Shown here piece after piece: positions 10,022 through 19,779 of a stretch of 64,000 bases of DNA. The DNA lies in the NCBI GenBank assembly GCA_946479515.1, contig CAMLGF010000002.1, positions 62,001-126,000 on the forward strand, in the 5' to 3' direction. Source of the stretch: an uncultured Pseudomonadota bacterium (GTDB lineage: Bacteria > Pseudomonadota > Gammaproteobacteria > Steroidobacterales > Steroidobacteraceae). A program made the position numbers and the translations under genes. Below the pieces are notes generated by a model. The model did not search any database. It worked only from the letters and a program-made list of their open reading frames with translations, and had not been told where the DNA came from. Every line of letters starts with the position of its first letter. Positions within the stretch are counted from its first letter, which is position 1.

Positions 10022-11309
10022 GGAATTGCGCCTGCTCCGTACTGCCCTGCATGGCGCCCGTGGAGAATTGCCCCGCGGTGATCGCGGTCTGCACCGCGTC
10101 GAAATAGCCCGTGCCCACGAACGCCTGGTGGCGCGTGGCCCGGTAGCCGTCCGCTTCGCTGGCGAACTCGCGTTGCTGCAGCCGCGAGTAGCCGAGCATG
10201 CCCTCGGCGCGGTACGCCGTGGCGAGCTCGAACATCGACAGGTTCAGCGCATGCCATCCCGCGAGCGTGATGAACTGGAAGCGGTATCCCAGCGCCGCGA
10301 GCCGCTCGCGCCAGTCGCGCATCTCCTCGCTGCTCAGCTTCGATTCCCAGTTGAAGGACGGCGAACAGTTGTAGGCGAGCAGCTTGCCGGGATAGCGCGC
10401 GTGGATGCCGCTGGCGAAGCGGCGCGCCTCCTCGAAGTCCGGCTTGGCGGTTTCGCACCAGATCATGTCGGCGTAAGGGGCGTAGGCGAGACCGCGGGCG
10501 ATGGCCTGTTCGATGCCGTTCTTCACGTAGAAGAATCCTTCGGGGCTGCGCTTGCCGGTGAGGAATGGCCGGTCGCGCGAGTCATGATCCGATGTGAGGA
10601 GATTCGCGGCTTCCGCGTCGGTGCGGGCGATCACCACCGTGGGCACACCGGAAACGTCGGCGGCCAGGCGCGCCGCCACCAGCTTGTTGATGGCCTCGTC
10701 GGTGGGCACCAGTACCTTGCCGCCCAGGTGACCACACTTCTTTGCGGAGGACAGCTGGTCCTCGAAGTGCACGCCGGCCGCGCCCGCGCGGATCATCGCC
10801 TTGGTGAGCTCGAAGGCGTTCAGATTGCCGCCGAAACCCGCTTCGGCATCGGCGATGATCGGCGCCAGCCAGTCGATGCCACCGCCGGCGCCGCCCTGGC
10901 CATCGAGCGCGTGGATCTGGTCGGTGCGCAGCAGCGCATTGTTGATGCGCTCGATCATGCGCGGCACGGAGTCGACGGGATACAGGCTTTGATCCGGGTA
11001 CATCTCGCCGGCGCTGTTGCCGTCGCCGGCAACCTGCCAACCGGAGCAGTAGATAGCCTTGAGGCCGGACTGCACGGCCTGCACGGCCTGATTGCCCGTG
11101 AGGCAGCCGAGGGCACCCACTACGGGTTCCTCCCGCAGCAGGCGCCAGAACTTGTCGGCGCCGAGCAGCGCGAGCGAGTGCTCGACGTGCACCGTGCCGC
11201 GCAACCGCACGACGTCGGCTGAGGAGTAGGGGCGCTGCACGCCGCGCCAGCGGGGATGCGTGCTCCATTCGGTGTTCAGACGGCTCTGCTGGGTAAATCG
11301 ATCGGACAT
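10002..11309 (-). CDS. aceA: Isocitrate lyase
   Basis: A 435-residue enzyme that cleaves isocitrate to glyoxylate and succinate, the first committed step of the glyoxylate bypass needed for growth on acetate or fatty acids. The catalytic KKCGH signature is at about residues 190-194 (Cys192), preceded by HFEDQLSSA. Other family blocks are [33 protein letters not shown] and [11 protein letters not shown]. The ATG at 11309 has CGGAGT about six bases upstream. Transcription must start in the 111-base gap shared with the divergent regulator, where a group of GTGAA/TTCAC palindromes lies. Confidence 0.97.
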   Translation of the reverse strand: MSDRFTQQSRLNTEWSTHPRWRGVQRPYSSADVVRLRGTVHVEHSLALLGADKFWRLLREEPVVGALGCLTGNQAVQAVQSGLKAIYCSGWQVAGDGNSAGEMYPDQSLYPVDSVPRMIERINNALLRTDQIHALDGQGGAGGGIDWLAPIIADAEAGFGGNLNAFELTKAMIRAGAAGVHFEDQLSSAKKCGHLGGKVLVPTDEAINKLVAARLAADVSGVPTVVIARTDAEAANLLTSDHDSRDRPFLTGKRSPEGFFYVKNGIEQAIARGLAYAPYADMIWCETAKPDFEEARRFASGIHARYPGKLLAYNCSPSFNWESKLSSEEMRDWRERLAALGYRFQFITLAGWHALNLSMFELATAYRAEGMLGYSRLQQREFASEADGYRATRHQAFVGTGYFDAVQTAITAGQFSTGAMQGSTEQAQFHVSRAS

Positions 11310-11376
11310 TGACGGACTCCGTGCAGGTGAAAGGGCGCTTGCCGCGCCGAGGGATCACAGAGTAGAGTCTTTGGAA

Positions 11377-11417
11377 GTGAAATTTTCACATCGGAAATTT
11401 CACAATGTGAATTTCAC
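11377..11417. promoter_or_regulatory. Cluster of GTGAA/TTCAC palindromes (probable operator)
   Basis: Three overlapping or adjacent inverted repeats occupy the end of the aceA-regulator gap. GTGAAATTTTCAC is at 11377-11389, TTCACAATGTGAA at 11399-11411 and GTGAATTTCAC at 11407-11417; GAAATTTC at 11394-11401 adds a further half pair. The half-sites GTGAA and TTCAC thus recur six times in 41 AT-rich bases within GC-rich DNA. The last repeat ends 3 bases before the regulator's ATG, so a bound protein would block its translation start or promoter, and the cluster also lies upstream of aceA. The adjacent XRE regulator is the obvious candidate ligand; this is inference. Confidence 0.65.
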
Positions 11418-11420
11418 ACC

Positions 11421-12953
11421 ATGAGTGCACTCGTCCGACAAGGCCATTTCCTCGGTTCCAAGCTGCGGTCGCTGCGCAAGCGCAATGGGCTGACGCTCGA
11501 CGAGCTGTCGGCGCGCTGCGTGCAGATCGACGCGGCCGCGGCTCCCTCCGTCTCGTACCTCAGCATGATCGAGAACGGGCAGCGCATGCCGTCCGATGCC
11601 ATGCTCGGTCTGCTGGCGGGAATCTTCGGCAAGTCGCCGGGCTGGTTCCTGGACCAGAACACCGAGCTCGCCGCGGAGCCGAAGCGCGCGACGCGCGGCG
11701 GGCTGGCCGCCATGCCGCTGGAACCAGGCTTCCTGTTCTCGCAGGACCTGCTGCGCATCGCGCTGCCGGAACTGCTGAGCCAGACTGCGACCACCGGCCG
11801 GCAGTTCGCGCAGTTGCTGATCCGCGTCTGGCAGGAAACCCGGCACAACGATTTCCCGGACATCGAGCGCGCCGCCGAGCAGGTGGGTGACCGCCGCATG
11901 CCGTTGTCGCCGACCGAGCTGCTGGCGATCTGCAAGCGCCTCGGCCTGCAGATCCGCTGGTTCGACGACCAGGACAAACCGGCGCGCGCCATGGTGCGTT
12001 CGCGCTTCGAAGCGCCCGACACGGTGTGGATCAACAAGCGGTTGAAGGCACAGGAGCCGCGGCTCAAGTACGAGCTCGCGTTTTTCGCCGGACATCGCAT
12101 CATGCACAATGGCGACGGGCTCATTTCGCCGCACGAGGCGACCTGGAACGACGTCGCGGAGGCCGCGGCCGGCGGCGCCGGCATGGGTCCGCAGGACGTG
12201 CTGCATGCCTGGCGCGACTTCGAGTGCAGCTGCTTCGCGGCCGCATTGCTGTGTCCGCGCGCGCCATTCCGCCGATTCCTCATTCGTGAAGCGCACTCGG
12301 TCGAAGCCGGCACGCGCCTTGGCGTGACCTCGGCGGTGATGATGCGCCGGATGACGTCGGTGTCACCCTATCGCCACTGGCATTTCTTCGACGCCTATCC
12401 ACCGGGCTTCCTGCGCGCCGTTTACCGGGCCAATGGCATTCCTCTGCCCTGGGGAAACATGAGCGTGGTGCCGGATCCCTGTCCGCGCTGGGCAGTGTTC
12501 CGCATGCTGCGCGACAGCGAGGGCGCCGCGGCGGAGAAATCGGGCCTGAAAACGGAGGCGAAGCCCAGGCAGAAGTCCGGCCAGCCGGCGAACCAGCAGC
12601 CGAAGTCGCAGATTTCCATCATGCCGGACGGCGAGCGCACGCGGCTGTACTGCTGCCACTCCATGCTGACCCGCGACGCGGCGTCCGTTTCGCACGTGCT
12701 GTCGGTGGGCGTCGATCTGTCGCCGGCCCTGTCGGCGCAGGGCTATGACGAAGCGGCGGTGATCCAGTCGGTGGCCGATGCCTGCCGCAAGGGCGGCGGT
12801 GACGCACCGATTCCCTCCGAGGCCCGGCAGGCGCTGCAGACCGTCTCGAAGGTGCTGAACATCGGCTGGATCGCCGATGCGCTGTCGCACGAAGCCACCA
12901 CGATCTGTTCGCGCAGCAATCATTGCCCGCGGCCCGATCACGCCTGCCACTGA
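11421..12953 (+). CDS. XRE-family regulator of the glyoxylate genes (DUF3612-like)
   Basis: A 510-residue protein. Residues 9-70 are a helix-turn-helix of the XRE/Cro type ([19 protein letters not shown], then [14 protein letters not shown]). The long remainder resembles the DUF3612/short-chain acyl regulator group, with [13 protein letters not shown] and a cysteine-bearing [21 protein letters not shown] stretch; the C-terminus has further Cys and His residues ([17 protein letters not shown]). Relatives sit next to aceA or malate synthase genes in Gammaproteobacteria, or control acyl-CoA metabolism in actinobacteria. It is followed by glcB 11 bases on and diverges from aceA. There is no ribosome site before the ATG, which abuts the palindrome cluster, so the mRNA may be leaderless. 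Confidence 0.75.
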   Translation: MSALVRQGHFLGSKLRSLRKRNGLTLDELSARCVQIDAAAAPSVSYLSMIENGQRMPSDAMLGLLAGIFGKSPGWFLDQNTELAAEPKRATRGGLAAMPLEPGFLFSQDLLRIALPELLSQTATTGRQFAQLLIRVWQETRHNDFPDIERAAEQVGDRRMPLSPTELLAICKRLGLQIRWFDDQDKPARAMVRSRFEAPDTVWINKRLKAQEPRLKYELAFFAGHRIMHNGDGLISPHEATWNDVAEAAAGGAGMGPQDVLHAWRDFECSCFAAALLCPRAPFRRFLIREAHSVEAGTRLGVTSAVMMRRMTSVSPYRHWHFFDAYPPGFLRAVYRANGIPLPWGNMSVVPDPCPRWAVFRMLRDSEGAAAEKSGLKTEAKPRQKSGQPANQQPKSQISIMPDGERTRLYCCHSMLTRDAASVSHVLSVGVDLSPALSAQGYDEAAVIQSVADACRKGGGDAPIPSEARQALQTVSKVLNIGWIADALSHEATTICSRSNHCPRPDHACH

Positions 12954-12964
12954 ACGGAGTATCG

Positions 12965-15142
12965 ATGATGAGCAACTATCTGGATCGTGGCGGCCTGCAG
13001 GTGGCCGGGGAACTGGCGCAGCTCATCGAGCAGGACCTCGCGCCGCGGCTCGGCCTCGACCTCGCGAATTTCTGGCGCGGCCTCGCCACTGTGCTGGATC
13101 AGCTGGTGCCCATCAATCGAGCCCTGCTCGTTCGCCGCGACCAGTTGCAGAGCGAGATCGATGCGTGGCATCGCGCGCGGCGCGGACATCCCTTCGACGT
13201 GGACGCCCACGAAGCGCATCTGCGCCAGCTCGGCTACCTGGTGCCGGAGGGACCGGATTTCCAGATCGGCACGCGCGCCGTGGACGACGAGATCGCGCGC
13301 ATCGCGGGCCCGCAGCTGGTCGTGCCGCTGAGCAACGCGCGGTACGCACTGAATGCCGCCAATGCGCGCTGGGGCAGTCTCTACGATGCCTTCTACGGCA
13401 CAGACGTCATCGAAGACACCGCCAGCCTTGCGCGTGGCACGGGCTACAACCCGTCGCGCGGCCGCGCAGTCATCGAGCGCGCGCGTGCGGTGCTGGACCA
13501 GGCGGCGCCGCTCGCGCAGGGCAGTCATCGCGACGTCACCCGCTATTTCATCGAGCACGACCGGCTGCAGGCGACGCTGGTCGATGGGCGCGCAAGCGCG
13601 CTGGCCGCGGGCGCGCGGCTCGAGGGCTACCTCGGCAGCAAGGAATCCCCGAGCGCGCTGCTGCTCGAGCACCGGGGTCTGCACATCGAGGTGCGCATCG
13701 ATCGCGCCCATCCGATCGGCCGCGATGACCGGGCCGGGATCGCGGACATCCAGCTCGAATCGGCGCTGACGACCATCATGGATCTCGAGGATTCGGTGGC
13801 GGCGGTGGATAGCGCCGACAAGGTGGCGGTCTATCGCAACTGGCTGGGCCTGATGCGCGGCGACCTCACGGCGCGCTTCGCCAAGGGCGAGGGTGAGGTG
13901 GCGCGCGAGCTGAGCCCCGACCGCGAGTACCGGTCGCCGGCCGGCGGCACGGTGCGCATACCAGGCCGCAGCCTCATGTTGATACGCAACGTGGGTCACC
14001 TGATGACCACCGATCTCGTCCTGCATCGCGATGCCGAAGCGCCGGAGGGCATCGTCGATGCCGTGGTCACGGCCATGATCGCGATGTTCGACGTGAAGGG
14101 ACTGGGCCGGTACCGCAACAGCCGCGCGGGATCTATCTACATCGTCAAGCCGAAGATGCACGGGCCCGACGAGGTGGCGTTCGCCAATGCCCTGTTCGAT
14201 CGCACCGAGGACCTGCTGGGACTCGAACGTAACACCGTGAAGATCGGCGTGATGGACGAGGAGCGACGCACCACGGTCAACCTGAAGGAATGCGTGCGCG
14301 CCGTGCGCGATCGCGTCATTTTCATCAACACCGGCTTCCTCGATCGCACCGGTGACGAAATCCACACTGCCATGCAGGCTGGGCCGATGCAGCGCAAGGG
14401 CGAACTGCGCTCGGCCGTCTGGCTCAAGGCCTACGAGGACCACAACGTGGAGGTGGGCCTGGCCTGCGGCTTCGCCGGGCGCGCCCAGATCGGCAAGGGC
14501 ATGTGGGCGATGCCGGATCGCATGGCGGAGATGTTGCAGACCAAGGGAGCGCATCCCGCGGCGGGTGCGAACACGGCCTGGGTTCCCAGCCCCACAGCGG
14601 CGACCCTGCATGCGTTGCACTACCATGAGGTCGATGTGTCCGCCCGCCAGCGCGAACTGCAAACCCGCACACGCGCCGCCTTGCGCGACATCCTCACGGT
14701 GCCACTCGCGCGGGATACGTCGTGGAGCGACGCGCAGAAGCGCGAAGAGCTGGAAAACAATGCGCAGGGCATTCTCGGCTACGTGGTGCGCTGGATCGAC
14801 CAGGGCGTCGGCTGCTCGAAGGTGCCCGACATCCACGACGTGGGTCTCATGGAAGACCGCGCCACGCTGCGCATTTCCAGCCAGCACATCGCCAACTGGC
14901 TGCTGCATGCAGTAGTGACCCGCGAGGACGTGCTCACCGCGATGCGGCGGATGGCCAAGATAGTCGACGCGCAGAACGCCGCGGACCCGGCATATTCGCC
15001 GATGGCGCCCGACTTCGACGGTTCGATTGCTTTTCAGGCGGCCTGCGACCTGGTCTTCAAGGGCGCCGAGCAGCCGAACGGCTACACGGAGCCGCTGCTG
15101 CACGGACGCAGGCGCGAGCGCAAGAAGAGGCTCGGTGCCTAG
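12965..15142 (+). CDS. glcB: Malate synthase G
   Basis: A 725-residue enzyme (E. coli GlcB has 723) that condenses glyoxylate with acetyl-CoA to give malate, completing the glyoxylate bypass begun by AceA. Typical blocks are [54 protein letters not shown] [40 protein letters not shown] and [31 protein letters not shown] at 12956-12959 serves either ATG12965 or ATG12968. The gene is 11 bases behind the regulator and so probably shares its promoter, putting both bypass enzymes under the divergent palindrome-containing region. Confidence 0.97.
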   Translation: MMSNYLDRGGLQVAGELAQLIEQDLAPRLGLDLANFWRGLATVLDQLVPINRALLVRRDQLQSEIDAWHRARRGHPFDVDAHEAHLRQLGYLVPEGPDFQIGTRAVDDEIARIAGPQLVVPLSNARYALNAANARWGSLYDAFYGTDVIEDTASLARGTGYNPSRGRAVIERARAVLDQAAPLAQGSHRDVTRYFIEHDRLQATLVDGRASALAAGARLEGYLGSKESPSALLLEHRGLHIEVRIDRAHPIGRDDRAGIADIQLESALTTIMDLEDSVAAVDSADKVAVYRNWLGLMRGDLTARFAKGEGEVARELSPDREYRSPAGGTVRIPGRSLMLIRNVGHLMTTDLVLHRDAEAPEGIVDAVVTAMIAMFDVKGLGRYRNSRAGSIYIVKPKMHGPDEVAFANALFDRTEDLLGLERNTVKIGVMDEERRTTVNLKECVRAVRDRVIFINTGFLDRTGDEIHTAMQAGPMQRKGELRSAVWLKAYEDHNVEVGLACGFAGRAQIGKGMWAMPDRMAEMLQTKGAHPAAGANTAWVPSPTAATLHALHYHEVDVSARQRELQTRTRAALRDILTVPLARDTSWSDAQKREELENNAQGILGYVVRWIDQGVGCSKVPDIHDVGLMEDRATLRISSQHIANWLLHAVVTREDVLTAMRRMAKIVDAQNAADPAYSPMAPDFDGSIAFQAACDLVFKGAEQPNGYTEPLLHGRRRERKKRLGA

Positions 15143-15493
15143 CAATCTTTCCTGCCAGGGCCCGCCCGCCCACCAGCTGGCGACGACCCCGAGCAGATGC
15201 CTGCCGTACTTTCCCATGGCCGACGCGCTGGGCGATGCCGACCTCACCGTGGCGGCGAACCGGAAAATGGGGCGACGGCTGCAGGCCCACCGGCCAGGAC
15301 GACTTCCAATGCCAGTGAGGGCAACGCTAGCTAGCCTTCCGGAGCCCCGGGCAACCATAATGCAGAGCTTGTGCAACCGTCCGGCCGGTTGCTGCGTCTA
15401 AACCCCGAATGAGCCCAGGTGATGCGGAACGGATCGGCCCGTGGCGGGTCCGACGGTGTTCCCTGGGCGTGAACCAACAAGAACCCGCTACGC
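15143..15493. other. Noncoding gap between glcB and the ABC export operon
   Basis: This 351-base stretch shows no convincing coding frame. It contains a GCTAGCTAGC self-complementary decamer near 15328 and a 7-bp hairpin (GCAACCG at 15373-15379 with CGGTTGC at 15386-15392, six-base loop). The hairpin lacks a T run, so it is not a clear terminator. I could not match the region to a riboswitch class. It presumably carries the end of the glcB transcript and the promoter of the downstream operon. Confidence 0.5.
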
Positions 15494-16189
15494 ATGATCG
15501 AACTTCGCGGCATCCACAAGTATTACCAGACCGGCGATCAGTCCCTGCACGTACTGAAGGGCGTGGATCTGCACATCGGCGAGGGCGAGCTCGTGTCCAT
15601 CATGGGCTCGTCGGGCTCCGGAAAGTCCACGCTGCTCAACATCCTCGGCATCCTCGACGGCTACGACCAGGGCAGCTACACGCTCGCGGGCCGCACGGTG
15701 GGGCACATGGGCGAAACAGACGCGGCCCGGCTGCGCAATCGCATGCTCGGCTTCGTGTTCCAGTCCTTCAATCTGCTGCCGTTCAAGAACGCGGCCGAGA
15801 ATGTCGCGCTGCCGCTCTATTACCAGGGCGTGAGCCGCCGTGAGCGCAATGCGCGGGCCGAGGAGTACCTCGAGCTCGTCGGCCTCGCCGACCGCAAGCA
15901 TTTCATGCCGAACCAGTTGTCGGGCGGACAGAAGCAGCGCGTGGCTATCGCACGCGCGCTGATCGCGCGGCCCAAGGTGATCCTGGCGGACGAGCCCACG
16001 GGCGCGCTGGACAGCGCGACCACGGGCGAAATCATGGCGCTGCTGAAGGAAGTCCATTCGCGCGGCAACACCATCATCATCGTCACGCACGAGCAGGACG
16101 TGGCCGATCAGACCCAGCGGCAGATCGTGCTGCGCGACGGCCTGGTGACTTCCGAGCGCCTCGAGCCCGCGGAACTGGCGAGCCCGTAG
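15494..16189 (+). CDS. ABC transporter ATPase, MacB/LolD type
   Basis: A 231-residue cytoplasmic ATPase. Visible motifs are the Walker A GSSGSGKST (about residues 37-45), Q-loop FQSFNLLPF, signature LSGGQKQRVAIARAL, Walker B VILADEPTGALD and the switch histidine in IVTHEQD. The size and sequence place it in the LolD/MacB subfamily that powers export-type transporters with FtsX-like permeases rather than import. It opens a four-gene operon: two permeases follow after 2 and 13 bases, and an adaptor protein overlaps the last by one base. The exported substrate is unknown. Confidence 0.93.
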   Translation: MIELRGIHKYYQTGDQSLHVLKGVDLHIGEGELVSIMGSSGSGKSTLLNILGILDGYDQGSYTLAGRTVGHMGETDAARLRNRMLGFVFQSFNLLPFKNAAENVALPLYYQGVSRRERNARAEEYLELVGLADRKHFMPNQLSGGQKQRVAIARALIARPKVILADEPTGALDSATTGEIMALLKEVHSRGNTIIIVTHEQDVADQTQRQIVLRDGLVTSERLEPAELASP

Positions 16190-16191
16190 CC

Positions 16192-17430
16192 ATGCTCGAC
16201 GGCCTGCAGGAAATCTGGTTCACGATCCGGCAGAACAAGCTGCGTACGCTGCTCACCGCATTCGGCGTGTTCTGGGGCATCTTCATGCTCATCCTGCTGC
16301 TCGGCGCCGGGCGCGGCATGCAGAACGGTGTGATGCAGGACTTCGGATCCGACGTGCTGGACTTCATCATCGTGTGGTCCGGCGAAACCAGCGTCGCGTA
16401 CAACGGCATGGGGCTGGGACGCCGGATCCGCCTGGACGAGGCGGACATCGCCGCGGTGCGCCAGCAGGTTCCGGGCATTCGCATGATTGCCGGTGATTCC
16501 TCGCTGGGCACGAGCCTGATCACGTTCGGCAGCAAGACCAGCAATTCGCAGGTGAGCGGCATTCCGGACGAGTACTTCGACATCAAGGAAGACGTGCCCT
16601 TCAATTTCGGGCGCAGGGTCAATCCGCTCGACATAGATGACATCCGCAAGGTGGCGGTGATCGGCACCGCGGTCGCCGCGCGCCTGTTTCCACCGGGCAT
16701 CGAGCCCGTGGGCCAGAGCATCAAGATCAAGGACGTGGTGATGAAGGTCGTCGGCGTGTTCCACGACAAGGGAAACCGCGGCCGCAATTCCGAGAACGTC
16801 TTCATCCCCATGTCCACGTATCAGAAGGTGTACGGCGGTGGCGGCCGCATCGATCGCATCTGGCTGCGGCCACGTCCGGGCGTCGATGGCTTCGCGCTCG
16901 AAAAGCAGGTGGTCGAGGTGATCAAACGGCGCAAGGACGTGTCGCCCGAGGATCGGCGCGGCGTCAATTCCTTCAACATGGCCGAGCCCGCCAAGCGCGT
17001 CAATGGACTGTTCGTCGGCATCAACGTGTTCATCTGGTTCGTGGGCCTCGGCACGCTGACCGCTGGCATCGTCGGCATCAGCAACATCATGATCATCACG
17101 GTGAAGGAGCGCACGCGCGAGATCGGCATCCGCAAGGCGCTCGGCGCCACGCCGTTCTCCATCGTGAGCACGTTGCTGCTGGAGTCGACGCTGGTCACGG
17201 CCTTCGCCGGCTACGTGGGGCTGGTGGTCGGCGTCGGACTCATCGAACTCATCGCCTTCGTCATGCGCACGGCCGGCGTGCAGGGCGGGTACTTCGTCAA
17301 CCCGGAAGTGAACTTCAGCGTCGCTATGACGGCCATCGCCCTGCTGGTCGGCGTCGGGCTGCTCGCCGGGCTCATGCCGGCGCTGCGCGCCGCGAAGATC
17401 ACGCCCATCGAAGCGATGAAGGCCGAGTAG
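16192..17430 (+). CDS. ABC permease, MacB/FtsX type (first of two)
   Basis: A 412-residue inner-membrane protein. The N-terminal helix follows a cytoplasmic WFTIRQNKLRTLLTAFGVFWGIFML start; a periplasmic MacB_PCD domain spans about 45-275; three C-terminal helices (about 285-400) form the FtsX domain with the coupling motif VKERTREIGIRKALGATPFSI. It is about 40% similar by eye to the following permease and shares its FGVFWGIFML opening, so the two likely form a heterodimer with the upstream ATPase. It begins 2 bases after the ATPase stop. Confidence 0.9.
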   Translation: MLDGLQEIWFTIRQNKLRTLLTAFGVFWGIFMLILLLGAGRGMQNGVMQDFGSDVLDFIIVWSGETSVAYNGMGLGRRIRLDEADIAAVRQQVPGIRMIAGDSSLGTSLITFGSKTSNSQVSGIPDEYFDIKEDVPFNFGRRVNPLDIDDIRKVAVIGTAVAARLFPPGIEPVGQSIKIKDVVMKVVGVFHDKGNRGRNSENVFIPMSTYQKVYGGGGRIDRIWLRPRPGVDGFALEKQVVEVIKRRKDVSPEDRRGVNSFNMAEPAKRVNGLFVGINVFIWFVGLGTLTAGIVGISNIMIITVKERTREIGIRKALGATPFSIVSTLLLESTLVTAFAGYVGLVVGVGLIELIAFVMRTAGVQGGYFVNPEVNFSVAMTAIALLVGVGLLAGLMPALRAAKITPIEAMKAE

Positions 17431-17443
17431 GCGGGAGACAGCC

Positions 17444-18706
17444 ATGATCGACGTGGAGAAATGGCAGGAGATCTTCAGCACGCTGGGCCGCCACAAGCTG
17501 CGCACCACGCTCACGGCCTTCGGCGTGTTCTGGGGCATATTCATGCTCACCGTGTTGCTGGGCGCGGGCAAGGGGCTGGAGAACGGCGTACACGATGGCT
17601 TTCCGCGCGTCACCAACCAGGTGTGGCTGTGGTCGCAGGGCACGACGCAGATTCCCTACGAGGGCATGCCCATCGGCCGCAACGTGACCTTCGATTCGGC
17701 CGACCTCGAGGCGATCAAGCACGACGTGCCCAGCGTCGACATGATCCAGGGCCAGAACAGCGTGGGCATCTGGGGCGGTTCGCCTCCCTACACCGTGCAC
17801 AAGTCGAAGAACGGCACCTTCAGCGTGCAGGGCGGCTTCGAGGGTGTCGAGGACGTCAACAGCATGCGGATCGTCGCCGGACGCTCCATCAACGAGCTCG
17901 ACGTGCGCGAGCGGCGCAAGGTGGCGCTCATCGGCCAGCGGGTCCGCGAGCAGCTGTTCCTGCCAGGCGAGCCGGTGGTCGGCGCGCAGATCACCGTCAA
18001 CGGCATCAGCTTCGACGTGATCGGCGTGTTCAAGTCGCAGGCGAACGGCGAGGAGCAGCAGGAAGAGGAGCGAATCTATCTACCGAACGACACGCTGCGC
18101 CATGCCTTCAACCAGGTGGGCCGCGTCGGCAGCATGGTGTTCACGCCCAAGCCGGGTCTGCACGCCAGCGTCGCCGAAGAGGACGTGAAGAAATATCTCG
18201 CGCAGAGAAAGAGGGTGAGTCCGGACGACAAGGGCGTGTTCGGCAGCTTCAACCTGCAGACCGAGCACGACAAGGTGCAGGGCCTGTTCACCGGTATCCG
18301 CGTGTTCAGCTGGATCGTCGCGGTCGGCACCATCCTCGCGGGGGCCATCGGCGTCGGCAACATCATGCTGATCGTCGTGAAGGAGCGTGTGCGCGAGATC
18401 GGCCTGCGCAAGGCGCTGGGCGCCACGCCCGTGTCCATAGTCGCCATGATCATCCAGGAGGCGCTGTTCCTCACGGTGGTCGCCGGCTACAGCGGCCTGG
18501 TGGTGGGCGCGCTGCTGCTCGAGGGAGTGGCAAAAATGCTGGAGGCCAGCGGCGGCAAGGCCGGCTTCTTCGGCGCACCGGAAGTGGAATTCGGCACGGC
18601 GCTCATCGCGCTCACCGTACTCGTCATCGCGGGACTGCTCGCCTCGCTGATGCCAGCCGCCAAGGCCGCGGCGGTCAACCCGATCATCGCATTGCAGGAA
18701 GAATAA
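17444..18706 (+). CDS. ABC permease, MacB/FtsX type (second)
   Basis: A 420-residue paralogue of the preceding permease with the same architecture: first helix in LRTTLTAFGVFWGIFMLTVLLG, periplasmic MacB_PCD domain with YEGMPIGRNVTFDSADL and VIGVFKSQANG, and a C-terminal FtsX domain with VKERVREIGLRKALGATPVSI. The pair presumably dimerises. TAATG at the end links it translationally to the adaptor gene. Confidence 0.9.
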   Translation: MIDVEKWQEIFSTLGRHKLRTTLTAFGVFWGIFMLTVLLGAGKGLENGVHDGFPRVTNQVWLWSQGTTQIPYEGMPIGRNVTFDSADLEAIKHDVPSVDMIQGQNSVGIWGGSPPYTVHKSKNGTFSVQGGFEGVEDVNSMRIVAGRSINELDVRERRKVALIGQRVREQLFLPGEPVVGAQITVNGISFDVIGVFKSQANGEEQQEEERIYLPNDTLRHAFNQVGRVGSMVFTPKPGLHASVAEEDVKKYLAQRKRVSPDDKGVFGSFNLQTEHDKVQGLFTGIRVFSWIVAVGTILAGAIGVGNIMLIVVKERVREIGLRKALGATPVSIVAMIIQEALFLTVVAGYSGLVVGALLLEGVAKMLEASGGKAGFFGAPEVEFGTALIALTVLVIAGLLASLMPAAKAAAVNPIIALQEE

Positions 18707-19779
18707 TGAAGCGCATCATCAAGTACCTGGTCCTCGCCCTCATCGCGCTGGTGTTCGTCGGCACGATCGTCTTTCTGTACAAGAAGTCGCAGGGCGCGCC
18801 GGTGGTCTATCAGATCGACTCGCCCGCCACCATGACCATCGTCAAGAAGACCGTGGCCGTGGGCAAGGTGATCCCGCGCCGCGAGATCGAAGTCAAGGCG
18901 CAGGTTTCGGGCGTGGTGGAAAAGCTGTACGTCGAGCCGGGGCAGGTGGTGAAGAAGGGCCAGGTCATCGCGCGCATCGCGCTGCGTCCCAACGCGCTCA
19001 ACGTGAACCAGGCCGAGGCGCAACTGCAGTCGGCGCGCATCAATCTGCAGAACCAGGCGTCCGACCTCGAGCGTTATCGCAAGCTCGTAAAGGAGGGCGT
19101 GATCTCGCAGTCGCAGTTCAACCAGTACCAGACCACCTACGAAGTGCAGAAGGAGGCGGTGAACTCGGCGGAAAACGCCCTGCAGCTGCTGCGCACCGGC
19201 GCGACGCGCGGTTCCGGCCTGGTCTCCAACATGATTCCGGCGACCATCGACGGCACCATCCTCGATCTGCCGAACAAGGAAGGCGCGTTCATCATCGAGA
19301 CCAGCACGTTCCAGTCGGGCACCTCGCTCGCGACACTCGCCGACATGAACGACATGATATTCGAGGGACTGGTCGACGAGTCGGAAGTGGGCAAGCTCAG
19401 GCAGGGCATGGAGCTGGTGCTCAACGTGGGCGCGCTGCCCGGGAAGCCCTTCAAAGCGACGCTCGAATACATCGCGCCCAAGGGCGTCACCGATCAAGGC
19501 ACCATCAAGTTCACCATCCGCGCCGCGGTCGCCCTCGACCAGGACCTGTACCTGCGTTCCAACTACAGCGCGAATGCCGACATCGTGCTCGACAAGCGCG
19601 AGAACGTGCTGGCCATCAACGAAGGCGACCTGATCATCGAAGGGGACAAGACCTTCGTCGAAGTACAGACCGCGCCGCAGACATTCGTGAAACGCGAGAT
19701 CGAGACCGGCCTGTCCGACGGCATCAACATCGAGGTGGTGTCAGGGCTCGGGCCGGAGGACAAGATCAAGCACCGCTGA
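18706..19779 (+). CDS. Periplasmic adaptor (MacA/HlyD family) of the ABC exporter
   Basis: A 357-residue membrane-fusion protein anchored by one N-terminal helix (YLVLALIALVFVGTIVFLYKK). After it comes the lipoyl half-motif with KVIPRREIEVKAQVSGVVEKLYVEPGQVVKKGQVIARI, a coiled-coil hairpin at about 100-160 rich in Gln and Arg, then the second lipoyl half and beta-barrel domains (TLADMNDMIFEGLVDESEVGKL). Such proteins bridge an FtsX-type permease to an outer-membrane channel of the TolC kind; no TolC gene is in the window. The ATG at 18706 overlaps the permease stop by one base, and the gene's last 14 bases overlap the convergent MFS gene. Confidence 0.92.
   Translation: MKRIIKYLVLALIALVFVGTIVFLYKKSQGAPVVYQIDSPATMTIVKKTVAVGKVIPRREIEVKAQVSGVVEKLYVEPGQVVKKGQVIARIALRPNALNVNQAEAQLQSARINLQNQASDLERYRKLVKEGVISQSQFNQYQTTYEVQKEAVNSAENALQLLRTGATRGSGLVSNMIPATIDGTILDLPNKEGAFIIETSTFQSGTSLATLADMNDMIFEGLVDESEVGKLRQGMELVLNVGALPGKPFKATLEYIAPKGVTDQGTIKFTIRAAVALDQDLYLRSNYSANADIVLDKRENVLAINEGDLIIEGDKTFVEVQTAPQTFVKREIETGLSDGINIEVVSGLGPEDKIKHR

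Noticed and set aside
15143..15493. Riboswitch (cyclic-di-GMP type) upstream of the ABC operon
   Set aside because: A few bases resemble the core, but the required paired regions and the conserved joining sequences are not present in order.
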